DNA of 64,000 nt from JAJEFO01 sp965221845. Lineage in GTDB: Bacteria; Pseudomonadota; Alphaproteobacteria; Rhodobacterales; Rhodobacteraceae. The stretch covers positions 558,001 to 622,000 of the forward strand of contig OZ244919.1 of assembly GCA_965221845.1 (NCBI GenBank), in the 5' to 3' direction. The position numbers and the translations under genes were made by a program. A model generated the notes under the pieces. That model worked only from the letters and a program-made list of their open reading frames with translations, ran no database searches and was not told the DNA's origin. Shown here piece after piece: positions 17,348-25,034 of this stretch; the first letter of the stretch is position 1, and each line of letters begins with the position of its first letter.

Positions 17348-18645
17348 CCGCCTGGCACGTGCTGGTCGTCGACGATGACCGCGAGATGCGGGACTCGCTG
17401 GTGGACCTGATAGAGGCGGCGGGGTGGCGTGCCACCGCGCTTGCACGGGCGGCGGACGCGGGAAGGCGGATTGCCCGGGACTCGCCCGATGTGATCCTGA
17501 CCGACGTGCGCATGCCGGGGATGTCGGGGCTGGACCTGCTCGAGAGCCTTGACCGGAAGACATCGCCGCCGGTGGTGCTGATCTCGGCCCACGGCGACAT
17601 TCCCATGGCGGTCGAGGCCATCCAGGACGGCGCCTACGGATTCGTCGAGAAGCCGTACTCGCCCAGCCGCCTCCTTTCGGTCCTCTCCCATGCGTCCGAG
17701 CAGCACGCGATGCGGGTGATCAACCGGAGGCTTCGGTCCCGGCTTTCGGAACTCTCGGGGCTGGACCGGATCCTTGTCGGGCAGACCGCTGGCATGGAGA
17801 GGGTTCGCGCGGAGATCCTCGATCTGGCAGACAGTCCCGCTGCCGTGCTTGTCCAGGGCGAGACCGGGACGGGCAAGGAACTGGTGGCTCGCGCACTCCA
17901 CGATCTCGGTCCCCGTTCCAGCGGGCCGTTCCATGCCCTGAACTGCGCCACGATGACCCCTGAGGGGCTCCGCGAAGGCACGTTGGCGGCAGGATCCGGC
18001 GGCACGCTGTTCCTGGACGAGATCGCGCTCTGTCCGCCCGAGGTACAGGCGATGCTCCTTGGGGAGATCGAAGAGAAGACACTTGCGGCCGAAGGACATC
18101 AGTCGTCGCGGCATCTGGATCTGCGTGTCCTCTCTGCCACGAACGAGGATCCCGAATCTTCCGTCCAGCAAGGGTGGCTTCGCCCGGATCTTCTCTTCCG
18201 GCTCAATACCTTCACCCTTGTCCTGCCGCCCCTGCGTGCACGCCCCGACGACATCGCGCTGACATTTTCCCACTTCCTCTCCGAAGCCGCGCGGGCCTAC
18301 GAGATCGCGCCGCCGGAACTGACGGAAGACGATCTCTCCTCGCTCATGGCCCATGCCTGGCCCGGCAACGTTCGCGAACTGCGCAGCGTGGCGGAGCGGT
18401 GCGTGCTTCAGGCGCGCCGCGGGACGGGGTCGGTTGCGGCCGCGCTCGCCCTGGATGAAGCGCACGGGGACGTGCCTCCGACCCTTCGCGAGGCCGTTGC
18501 CGCCTTCGAGCGAGAACTCATCGGCAAGGCCATCCGCGCCCACGAGGGGCGCATGGATGCGGTTGCCGAGGCTCTCGGCATCGCGCGGCGAACGTTGAAC
18601 GAGAAGATTGTCAAGCTCGGGCTGGACAAGGACGCGCTGCTCTGA
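17344..18645 (+). CDS. dctD: DctD-type response regulator lacking the sigma-54 GAFTGA loop
   Basis: This 433-residue protein has a receiver domain (VDDD, phosphorylated aspartate in VILTDVRMPGMSG, lysine in VEKPYSP), a central AAA+ domain (Walker A GETGTGKE, Walker B GGTLFLDEI, WPGNVREL near residue 335) and a C-terminal Fis-type helix-turn-helix (MDAVAEALGIARRTLNEKI). The family's GAFTGA loop, which contacts sigma-54, is missing: HALNCATMTPEGLREG passes straight into TLAAGSGGTLFLDEI, about 18 residues shorter than normal. By analogy with Rhodobacter NtrC, which also lacks the loop and works with sigma-70, it probably does not use sigma-54. It overlaps dctB by ATGA and precedes the TRAP genes it likely controls. 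Confidence 0.9.
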   Translation: MTAWHVLVVDDDREMRDSLVDLIEAAGWRATALARAADAGRRIARDSPDVILTDVRMPGMSGLDLLESLDRKTSPPVVLISAHGDIPMAVEAIQDGAYGFVEKPYSPSRLLSVLSHASEQHAMRVINRRLRSRLSELSGLDRILVGQTAGMERVRAEILDLADSPAAVLVQGETGTGKELVARALHDLGPRSSGPFHALNCATMTPEGLREGTLAAGSGGTLFLDEIALCPPEVQAMLLGEIEEKTLAAEGHQSSRHLDLRVLSATNEDPESSVQQGWLRPDLLFRLNTFTLVLPPLRARPDDIALTFSHFLSEAARAYEIAPPELTEDDLSSLMAHAWPGNVRELRSVAERCVLQARRGTGSVAAALALDEAHGDVPPTLREAVAAFERELIGKAIRAHEGRMDAVAEALGIARRTLNEKIVKLGLDKDALL

Positions 18646-18762
18646 GGTTGCGGAATGCCGCAGGGCTTCCGTCAATTTGCACGCAATTTCCTTCATAGGG
18701 CGGGCCTCGGGAATCAGGCAGCCTGCAGGCACGTGAAACCTTTCAGGACAGGAGGAGGTCCA

Positions 18763-19776
18763 ATGATGAACAAGCTGATTGGCAGAGCGAGCGTCGCCGC
18801 GCTGGCATTTGCGTTTGCCAGCGAGGCGGTGGCCGTCGAGTGGAACGTCTCGCTTTGGGGCAAGCGCCGCGCCTTCACGGAACATGTCGAAAGGCTGGCC
18901 GAGCTGGTTGCCGAAAGGACCGACGGCGGATTCACCCTGAACCTCTCGTACGGGGGGCTCTCCAAGAACCGCGAGAACCTTGACGGAATCTCGATCGGCG
19001 CGTTCGAGATGGCGCAGTTCTGCGCCGGCTACCATGCCGACAAGAATCCCACCATCACCGTCCTCGAGCTGCCGTTTCTCGGCGTTTCCTCGCTGGAGCA
19101 GGAGGTCGCGCTCTCGATGGCCGTCTACCGGCATCCCGCGACCGTCGCTGATCTGGGGCGCTGGAACGCAACGCTGCTGATGCCCTCCCCGCTGCCGCAA
19201 TACAACATAGTCGGATCCGGCGAGGCGCCCGCCTCGCTTGCTGACTTCGAGGGACTCGCCGTGCGCGCCACGGGCGGCATCGGCAGGGCCCTGGAGACAA
19301 TCGGCGCCGTGCCGACATCCATGTCGGCCACCGAAGTGCGCCAGGCAATGGATTCAGGCGTGGTCAAGGCGGTCAGCTTCGCGCCGCACGCCCACATGTC
19401 ATTCGGCACCATCGAGAACGCAAGCTGGTGGACGACCAACCTCAACCCCGGCACGGTGAACTGCCCCGTCGTGGCCAACACCGACGCGCTCGACGCGCTC
19501 TCGGACGAGCACCGCGAGGCGCTCCTGGGTTCGGTCGACGAGGCGCTCGCGCACTACATTTCCAACTACAACGACAACACGATGGCCGCGTGGGGCCCTG
19601 CGCTGGAAGAGCGCGGAATCACGAAGGTCACCTTCTCCGACGACGAGATCGCGGCGTTCAGGGAGGCGGCCGCCGCTCCGGCCGCCGCCGCCTGGATCGC
19701 GGAAAACGCCGCGCGCGGGCTTCCGGCACAGGAGCTCTACGACCTCGTCACCGGCCTTGTCGCCGAATCGGGCTGA
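18763..19776 (+). CDS. dctP: TRAP transporter substrate-binding protein
   Basis: This 337-residue periplasmic receptor has a Sec signal peptide ending near ASEAVA. The mature part shows the TRAP DctP fold, with LSYGGLSKNRENLDGISIGAFEMAQ early, the LRVRATGGIGRALETIG-like block near residue 165 (here LAVRATGGIGRALETIG), and ASWWTTNLNPG later. It is not of the TakP subgroup seen at 1194-2279; the ligand is unknown, though the DctBD pair upstream suggests an organic acid. The start ATG has an excellent GGAGGAGG site. A strong hairpin follows the stop. Confidence 0.88.
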   Translation: MMNKLIGRASVAALAFAFASEAVAVEWNVSLWGKRRAFTEHVERLAELVAERTDGGFTLNLSYGGLSKNRENLDGISIGAFEMAQFCAGYHADKNPTITVLELPFLGVSSLEQEVALSMAVYRHPATVADLGRWNATLLMPSPLPQYNIVGSGEAPASLADFEGLAVRATGGIGRALETIGAVPTSMSATEVRQAMDSGVVKAVSFAPHAHMSFGTIENASWWTTNLNPGTVNCPVVANTDALDALSDEHREALLGSVDEALAHYISNYNDNTMAAWGPALEERGITKVTFSDDEIAAFREAAAAPAAAAWIAENAARGLPAQELYDLVTGLVAESG

Positions 19777-19790
19777 GACCTCGAACCGTC

Positions 19791-19821
19791 CGTTCCCCGC
19801 GCGGCCCTCGCGCGGGGAACG
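19791..19821 (+). promoter_or_regulatory. intercistronic hairpin between dctP and dctQ
   Basis: Perfect 13-bp arms (19791-19803 and 19809-19821) with a 5-base loop start 14 bases after the dctP stop and end 29 bases before dctQ. There is no T-tract. The position matches the hairpins at 1152-1185 and 55242-55280, so a role in protecting the binding-protein message and damping permease expression is likely. Confidence 0.7.
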
Positions 19822-19850
19822 TCACGGGCGCCGGACCGAAAGGAGGCCGC

Positions 19851-20474
19851 ATGGCAAACAGGTCCCTGGTCCTGTCCGACGACAGCACCCTGAGCCGGCT
19901 TGACCGCCGGTTCCTGAAGCTGGAGATCGCCCTCTCGCTGGCCAGCGGCCTCGCGGTCTTCGCCCTCATGCTGATGGCCGTGGTGTCGGTCGGCGGGCGG
20001 AACGGCTTCAACCAGCCGCTCCCCGGCTACGTCGACTGGATCGAGCAGGCCATGCCGCTCATCGCCTTCATGGGAATTTCCCATGTCCAGCGGGAAGGCG
20101 GCCACATAAGGATGGATTTCATCATAGGAAAGCTCGGCGGCCGGACCCTGCATGCGGTCGAAGCCCTGTTCGCCCTCGCGCTGCTCGTGTTCATGGCGCT
20201 CATGGTCTGGGGCAGCTGGGCGCACTTCGCGCGAAGCTTCGACTTCGCGGCGCCGATGTGGAGCCGCGACAGCTCCATGGACATCGGCCTTCCGATCTGG
20301 CCCGCCAAGCTGCTGGTCCCGGTCGCGTTCGGCGTTCTCTGCATGCGCCTCGGCCTGCAGCTCTGGGGCTGCCTGCGCGCCGCCGTCACGGGCAAGGCCG
20401 TCGCGGTGCCGCTCGTCCCGGACGCGGCGCAGCAGGCGGCCATGGGGGCCGGCCGGCTCGCGGGCGACCGCTGA
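19851..20474 (+). CDS. dctQ: TRAP transporter small permease (DctQ)
   Basis: This 207-residue membrane protein has four predicted helices and the DctQ pattern around GGRNGFNQPLPGYVDWIEQAMPLIAFMGISHVQREGGHIRMDFI, where R-x-G-G-H-I-R-M-D is the family signature. It starts at an ATG with AAAGGAGG in front and its stop overlaps the dctM start (TGATG). Codons from about 176 onward lie inside a 2,387-bp segment repeated at 47193. Confidence 0.9.
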   Translation: MANRSLVLSDDSTLSRLDRRFLKLEIALSLASGLAVFALMLMAVVSVGGRNGFNQPLPGYVDWIEQAMPLIAFMGISHVQREGGHIRMDFIIGKLGGRTLHAVEALFALALLVFMALMVWGSWAHFARSFDFAAPMWSRDSSMDIGLPIWPAKLLVPVAFGVLCMRLGLQLWGCLRAAVTGKAVAVPLVPDAAQQAAMGAGRLAGDR

Positions 20475-21874
20475 TGGAGCCGATCGAGATCGGGATCTGG
20501 ACGACCGGCGGCATGCTCGCGCTCGTGCTTCTGGGCATGCGCGTGGCCTTCGCGGCGGGGCTGGCGGGGCTGGCGGGGCTGATCTGGATCTTCTGGGCGA
20601 AGAAGGGCTATGCGCCGGACGACTTCGGCTGGGCTCTTTCGGTGGCCGTCAAGACGGCAGGCCAGGTGCCCCATTCGAAAGTGTCCTCCCAGGCGCTGTC
20701 ATTGATCCCGACGTTCATACTGATCGGGTACCTGGCCTATTACGCAGGCCTGACGCGCGCGCTGTTCGAGGCGGCAAAGCGGTGGCTTGCCTGGGTTCCA
20801 GGCGGGCTGGCGGTCTCGACGGTCTTCGCGACCGCAGGATTCGCCGCCGTCTCGGGCGCCTCCGTCGCGACGGCGGCCGTCTTTGCCCGGATCGCGATTC
20901 CCGAGATGCTGAAGATCGGGTACAGGAAGGAGTTCGCCGCCGGCGTCGTTGCCGCCGGCGGAACGCTGGCCTCGCTGATCCCGCCGTCCGCCATCCTCGT
21001 GATCTACGCCATCATCGTGGAACAGGATGTCGGGAAGCTCCTGCTTGCCGGCTTCGTTCCCGGCGCGTTTTCCGCGCTGATCTACGCGATGCTCATCGTC
21101 GGGATGGCGCTCGTGATCCCGAACTTCGGGCCGCGCGTCACCGGCTTCTCCTGGCGCGAGCGCCTTGTCTCGCTTCCGCCGGCCCTGCCGATCGTCATCG
21201 TCGTCGTGACCATAATCTGCTTCGTCTACAACCCGTTCGGGGGAGACGCATGGGGCACGCCCGCCGAAGGCGGGGCCATCGGGGCCTCTGTCGTGTTCCT
21301 CGTTGCGGTCTTCCGGGGCATGCGTTGGCCGGAGTTCCGCGACGCGCTTCTGGAAACCGCGAAGCTGTCGGTGATGATCTTCTCGATCATCTGGGGCGTG
21401 CTGATCTACGTGCGCTTCCTGGGGTTCGCCGACCTGCCCGGCGCGTTCGCCGACTGGATCACCTCGCTCACGTACTCGCCGTGGCTGATCCTCGCCTGCA
21501 TCCTGCTGGCCTACGCCGTCCTGGGCATGTTCATGGACGCGATCGGGATGCTCCTGCTCACGCTGCCCGTGGTCTATCCGGCGGTGATGGCGCTGAACGG
21601 GGGAGAGACCGTCCCCGCCGCCGAGAGCGCCTTCGGCATGTCGGGGCCCATGTGCGCGATCTGGTTCGGGATCCTGGTCGTGAAAATGGCGGAGTTCTGC
21701 CTGATCACGCCCCCGATCGGCCTCAACTGCTTCGTCGTGGCGGGCGTCCGGGACGACATCGCCGTCCAGGACGTGTTCCGGGGCGTGACGCCCTTCTTCG
21801 CGACGGACGCGGTCACGATCGCCCTGCTCGTCGCGTTTCCGCAGATCGTGCTGTGGCTTCCGAGCCTCGCATAG
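20474..21874 (+). CDS. dctM: TRAP transporter large permease (DctM), copy 1
   Basis: This 466-residue inner-membrane transporter has about a dozen hydrophobic helices and typical DctM blocks: FAAVSGASVATAAVFARIAIPEM, AAGGTLASLIPPSAILVIYAIIVEQ and EFCLITPPIGLNCFVVAGV. It completes the dctPQM operon controlled by the upstream DctBD pair. The whole gene lies in a duplicated segment; a second, apparently identical gene is at 47291-48691 but lacks its own dctP and full dctQ. This copy is the one with its proper partners. Confidence 0.93.
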   Translation: MEPIEIGIWTTGGMLALVLLGMRVAFAAGLAGLAGLIWIFWAKKGYAPDDFGWALSVAVKTAGQVPHSKVSSQALSLIPTFILIGYLAYYAGLTRALFEAAKRWLAWVPGGLAVSTVFATAGFAAVSGASVATAAVFARIAIPEMLKIGYRKEFAAGVVAAGGTLASLIPPSAILVIYAIIVEQDVGKLLLAGFVPGAFSALIYAMLIVGMALVIPNFGPRVTGFSWRERLVSLPPALPIVIVVVTIICFVYNPFGGDAWGTPAEGGAIGASVVFLVAVFRGMRWPEFRDALLETAKLSVMIFSIIWGVLIYVRFLGFADLPGAFADWITSLTYSPWLILACILLAYAVLGMFMDAIGMLLLTLPVVYPAVMALNGGETVPAAESAFGMSGPMCAIWFGILVVKMAEFCLITPPIGLNCFVVAGVRDDIAVQDVFRGVTPFFATDAVTIALLVAFPQIVLWLPSLA

Positions 21875-21900
21875 GCGTCCGGAGACGGCGGCCTTGCCGG

Positions 21901-22386
21901 TCAGCGCGCCCGGCGCAGGACGTCACGGAACCACCACGCGCACCCCAGCGCCGCAAGTGCCAGGCACACGGCGAACCCGGCCACCGGCGTCTCGGGAAAC
22001 AGGATGCGGCTCATGAGCCGGCCGGGAAACAGCGTGAACGCGCCTGTCAGCATCAGCGCGCACGCGTAGAGCGCCTGCATGCGGCGCCGATGCGCCGCGA
22101 TCCTGCCCGCGCGCGCGTCGCGCAGCCCCAGCCACAGCTGCCACAGCGTCAGGAGGCTCAGCAGGTGGATCGGACTGAAACGACCCGCCATGCGGATGCT
22201 GTCGATGAACAGTCCGGTCGCTGCAAGCGCGGTCATGGCCAGGATCCAGGCATAGCCCGCCCGCCTGTGCCAGCGATCGCGGCTGCGGCGCCCGAGGGCA
22301 GCGGGCCCGAGCACGATCGACAGCGCGGCAGCCACGACATGCAGCTGGATCAGCGGCCCGGCGGCCAGGAAAGGCTGAAGCGACAT
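21901..22386 (-). CDS. DUF2306 membrane protein, copy 1
   Basis: This 161-residue protein has four or five membrane helices. The conserved histidine and arginine pattern of DUF2306 is visible: RDRWHRRAGYAWILAM, then FSPIHLLSLLTLWQL and AAHRRRMQALYACALMLTGAFTLFPGR. The function of this family is unknown. The start has GGAGG in front. It converges with dctM and is duplicated with it. No obvious partner gene is in the operon. Confidence 0.75.
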   Translation of the reverse strand: MSLQPFLAAGPLIQLHVVAAALSIVLGPAALGRRSRDRWHRRAGYAWILAMTALAATGLFIDSIRMAGRFSPIHLLSLLTLWQLWLGLRDARAGRIAAHRRRMQALYACALMLTGAFTLFPGRLMSRILFPETPVAGFAVCLALAALGCAWWFRDVLRRAR

Positions 22387-22627
22387 GTCAGCCTCCGGTC
22401 CCTGCCTGCCGGCGCCCTGCCCCGGACGGCGGACCGTGCCACATGCGAGGCCCGCTTCGTGCAAGACAGCGCCGGTCCGCGGCCGACGGCCTTGCGCAGT
22501 TCGCGCCTCGCGCGCCGCCTGCGCGCGCTGCAGGCCGCGGTCCCCGGAGCCGGGCCGATCCCGGGCATTGCCGGGTCGGCCCGGACGGCGTCGGCGGATC
22601 CGGGCTTGCCGCATCATGCAGGCAATC

Positions 22628-23008
22628 AGCGTGCGCAGCAGATCCCGGGCGGACCGGGCTGACGCGGATGCCGTCCCTCGCCGCGCCGACGGCCCGCGCC
22701 CTCGCCAGCGCGTGAATCCGGCCCTTGCCGGCGGCACGGGCCAAGACCCCGCTCCGGCGCGCCCGCCCCTGGGCCGCGGACACGTGAACGACCGCGCCGC
22801 CGCCCCTTCCGTCCATGGACGGACAGACGGAATGCGGGGCCGGGAAGCACGGGGGCCGGCTTGCCGCGACGGCCCGGTTCCAGCGCGCGACATCCGCCCG
22901 CTCCGCGATTCCGCAGGCCATGCCGGCCGGCGCGTCCGCGGAAATGCCGATCCCTCCGCGGCCGCCGGATCGCGTGACGACCGCGGCCTTGCCGTCGAAC
23001 ATGCCCAT
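22628..23008 (-). pseudogene. decayed short-chain dehydrogenase/reductase
   Basis: On the minus strand the sequence opens MGMFDGKAAVVTRSGGRGGIG, a damaged Rossmann nucleotide motif. Later come GGGAVVHVSAAQGR (the catalytic-serine strand region) and KGRIHALARARAVGAARDGIRVSPVRPG (the region after the catalytic lysine and the VNxVxPG motif). The catalytic YxxxK itself is not recognisable, the spacing is wrong and intervening sequence is lost. In copy 2 of the duplication this remnant is cut off at 49579. Confidence 0.6.
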
Positions 23009-23022
23009 GCCGGCCCTCTCGG

Positions 23023-23886
23023 CTATGCCGCCGGCATGGAGCCGGGCGCCCGCATCCTGTAGGCGCGCGCCGCGTTTCCGCCGAGGATCGCGCTCCTATC
23101 CTCCGCGGACAGCCCCGCAAGCAGCGCGTCGGTCGCGTCAATCCAGCGGCCGTAGGGGCTTGCCAGGGTGCAGACCGGCCAGTCGCTGCCCCAGACGAGC
23201 CGGTCCGGCCCGAAGGTCTCCAGAAGGTGGTCCACGAAGGGACGCAGGTCCTCGACGGTCCAGTCCGCGCCCGCTTCGGTCACGAGGCCCGAGAGCTTGC
23301 AGAATGCCGAGGTTTCGGACGCGAGCGCCGCCATGTCCCTGTCCCAGCCGTCGAGCCGCCCCTCCCGGATCAGGGGCTTCGAGGCGTGGTCGATGACCGT
23401 CCGCATGTCCGGATGGCGCGCCAGGAGCGCCCGCAGCGCCGGCAGGTGCCGCGGCAGCGTCAGGGCGTCGAAGGTGAGGCCGGCGGCGGTCAGCGCGCCG
23501 AAGGCGGGGCCAAGCCCGTCGCCCAGCATCCAGCTGTCGTCGGCGATGTCCTGGATCATCGGGCGCAGTCCCACCAGGGCCGGCTGCCCTGACAGGCGCG
23601 CGATGTCGTCGGGCGCATGAGGGCTCTCGAAGTCCGTCCAGCCGACGACACCCCTGACGAAGCTCTCGCCGCGCGCGAGGCCGAGCATGAATTCCGTCTC
23701 GGCGGCGGTCGGCGCGGCCTGCACGAGAATCGTGCCGTCGATGCCGGCGGCGGACAGAAGGGGCTTCAGGTCGGCCGGCAGGAAGTCGCGGTAGATCGGC
23801 GTCATGCCCGGCTTCAGCCATCCGTAGTCACCGCGCTCCACGGCCCAGAAGTGCTGATGCGCGTCGATGCGCGGCATCCCGCTCAT
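23023..23886 (-). CDS. amidohydrolase-2 family lactonase (COG3618-like)
   Basis: This 287-residue metal-dependent hydrolase is of the L-fuconolactonase / 2-pyrone-4,6-dicarboxylate lactonase type. Metal-site and family motifs are RIDAHQHFW at the start, DHASKPLI near residue 170 and WGSDWPVCTLASPYGRW near residue 235, with the final GGNAARAYRM helix. Members open sugar lactones such as fucono-1,5-lactone. The start overlaps the stop of the PfkB kinase gene (ATGA), so the two are translated together. The context suggests deoxy- or other sugar catabolism; the exact substrate is not determined. Confidence 0.82.
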   Translation of the reverse strand: MSGMPRIDAHQHFWAVERGDYGWLKPGMTPIYRDFLPADLKPLLSAAGIDGTILVQAAPTAAETEFMLGLARGESFVRGVVGWTDFESPHAPDDIARLSGQPALVGLRPMIQDIADDSWMLGDGLGPAFGALTAAGLTFDALTLPRHLPALRALLARHPDMRTVIDHASKPLIREGRLDGWDRDMAALASETSAFCKLSGLVTEAGADWTVEDLRPFVDHLLETFGPDRLVWGSDWPVCTLASPYGRWIDATDALLAGLSAEDRSAILGGNAARAYRMRAPGSMPAA

Positions 23887-24815
23887 TCCCCGAGGAGCTT
23901 CAGCACGGAATCGAGGCTGGGCGGATTGCAGCCGGACGCCCTGCAGTTCAGGGCGGCCGCGGCGGCCGCAAATGCGAGCGCGCCCTCGACGGACGCGCGA
24001 TCCAGCCGGTCGAGCGCCCCCGGCGACAGCCGTCCGCCTCGGGAGAGGGCCGCAAGCACGCCGGCATGGAAGGTGTCCCCCGCGCCGATGCTGTCCTGCA
24101 CTTCCGTCGGGCGCGCCGCCATGTCCGCGCGGCCTCCGGCCCACCAGGCCGACGCGCCCTCCGCCCCTCGCGACACGATCACCAGGCGCGCCTGCCCGTC
24201 GAGGAGTCCGCCCACGACGTCCTCCTCGGTTTCCGACGGATGGAGAAAGGCGAGATCCTCGTCCGACAGCCGGACGATGTGGCTGGCGCTCGCGATCCGG
24301 GCAACGCGGCTGCGATACGCGTCCCCGTCGCGCACCAGGCCCGGACGGCAGTTCGGGTCCAGGGACACGACCATGCGCGACGACGCCTGCTCGGCCATGG
24401 CCGCGTAGGCGCCCGCGGCCGGGTCGGCGATCAGCGTGACGGAACCGACGTGAAGCGCTTCGGCCGCCGGCAGCGGTTCCGCCAGGCCCGTCCAGAGGCG
24501 GCCCGCCGACGTCCGGTCGTAGAACGCGTAGCGCGCCTCGCCGCCCGCGAGACTGACGAACGCGAGGGTGCTGTCATCGTCGCTCCGGCTGACATTGGCG
24601 ACGCCTATGCGCTCGCGGACCAGGTGGTCCCGAAGCATGTCGCCGAACAGGTCCACGGAAAGCGCGCCCACGAACGAGACGTCCCGCCCCAGCCGCGCCA
24701 GTGCCGTCGCGACGTTGAGAACCGCGCCTCCCGGCCTCGGCGAGAACGCGGCCGAGCCGTCCGCCTGCGCCACCGGCACGAAGTCGATCAATGCGTCGCC
24801 GCCGCAAAGTATCAC
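23883..24815 (-). CDS. PfkB-family carbohydrate kinase, fructokinase-like
   Basis: This 310-residue ribokinase/PfkB-family enzyme phosphorylates a sugar with ATP. It opens with ILCGGDALIDFVP, has the GGAVLNVATALARLG sugar-binding glycines near residue 30, and the catalytic DSIGAGDTFHAGVLAAL motif near residue 245, with aspartate as base. Fructokinases and 2-keto-3-deoxygluconate kinases look alike, so the substrate is open. I choose a GTG start 7-8 bases after a G-rich ribosome site; no ATG fits. It is followed by the amidohydrolase (ATGA overlap). Confidence 0.82.
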   Translation of the reverse strand: MILCGGDALIDFVPVAQADGSAAFSPRPGGAVLNVATALARLGRDVSFVGALSVDLFGDMLRDHLVRERIGVANVSRSDDDSTLAFVSLAGGEARYAFYDRTSAGRLWTGLAEPLPAAEALHVGSVTLIADPAAGAYAAMAEQASSRMVVSLDPNCRPGLVRDGDAYRSRVARIASASHIVRLSDEDLAFLHPSETEEDVVGGLLDGQARLVIVSRGAEGASAWWAGGRADMAARPTEVQDSIGAGDTFHAGVLAALSRGGRLSPGALDRLDRASVEGALAFAAAAAALNCRASGCNPPSLDSVLKLLGE

Positions 24816-24887
24816 CGGAGATGCCCCCCTCGGTCCGGCCCCATGGTGAAGATGTCCCCCCCAAAGGTCAATCCCGACCGCGTGAAG

Positions 24888-25034
24888 GGGGTGCAGCCCG
24901 ACCTTGCTGGCGGTCGCGATTCGCAGATGCGCACGACGGCATTGCAGCGCCATGCGGCAAGGGCCGCCCGACGTGTCCGACCGGCTGGCGAGCCGGGCCG
25001 TCGCCGCCTCGCCAGCACAGCTGGGCTGCACCCC
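24888..25034. mobile_element. MITE-like element with 25-bp terminal inverted repeats
   Basis: Ends 24888-24912 and 25010-25034 are inverted repeats matching at 21 of 25 positions, beginning GGGGTGCAGCCC. The right end shares GGGTGCAGCCCAG with the terminal repeats of the IS at 52126-53039. The 97-bp interior has no coding capacity. This is the layout of a non-autonomous element moved by an IS5-type transposase. No target duplication is clear. It lies just upstream of the PfkB kinase start. Confidence 0.55.

Larger units (their letters stand above)
20376..22762 (+). repeat. 2,387-bp direct duplication, copy 1
   Basis: The segment from inside dctQ to inside an SDR pseudogene recurs in the same orientation at 47193-49579. 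Both coding sequences within it translate identically in the two copies, and I found no base difference where I compared. At the left edge the sequences diverge before CGCGCCGCCGTCACGG; at the right edge they diverge after CTCCGGCGCGC. Copy 1 is the original because it is flanked by the rest of dctQ and of the pseudogene. Confidence 0.92.

Noticed and set aside
18646..18762. Sigma-54 promoter before dctP
   Set aside because: A literal GG-N10-GC occurs but the surrounding bases do not fit TGGCAC-N5-TTGC, and DctD lacks GAFTGA.
16432..19200. Minus-strand open frame of about 920 codons across dctB-dctD-dctP
   Set aside because: It spans three well-supported genes on the other strand and has no domain signature.
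20152..22662. 836-codon plus-strand frame over dctQ-dctM
   Set aside because: Arg/Ala/Gly-rich frame shadow of dctM; the real frame has clear TRAP motifs.
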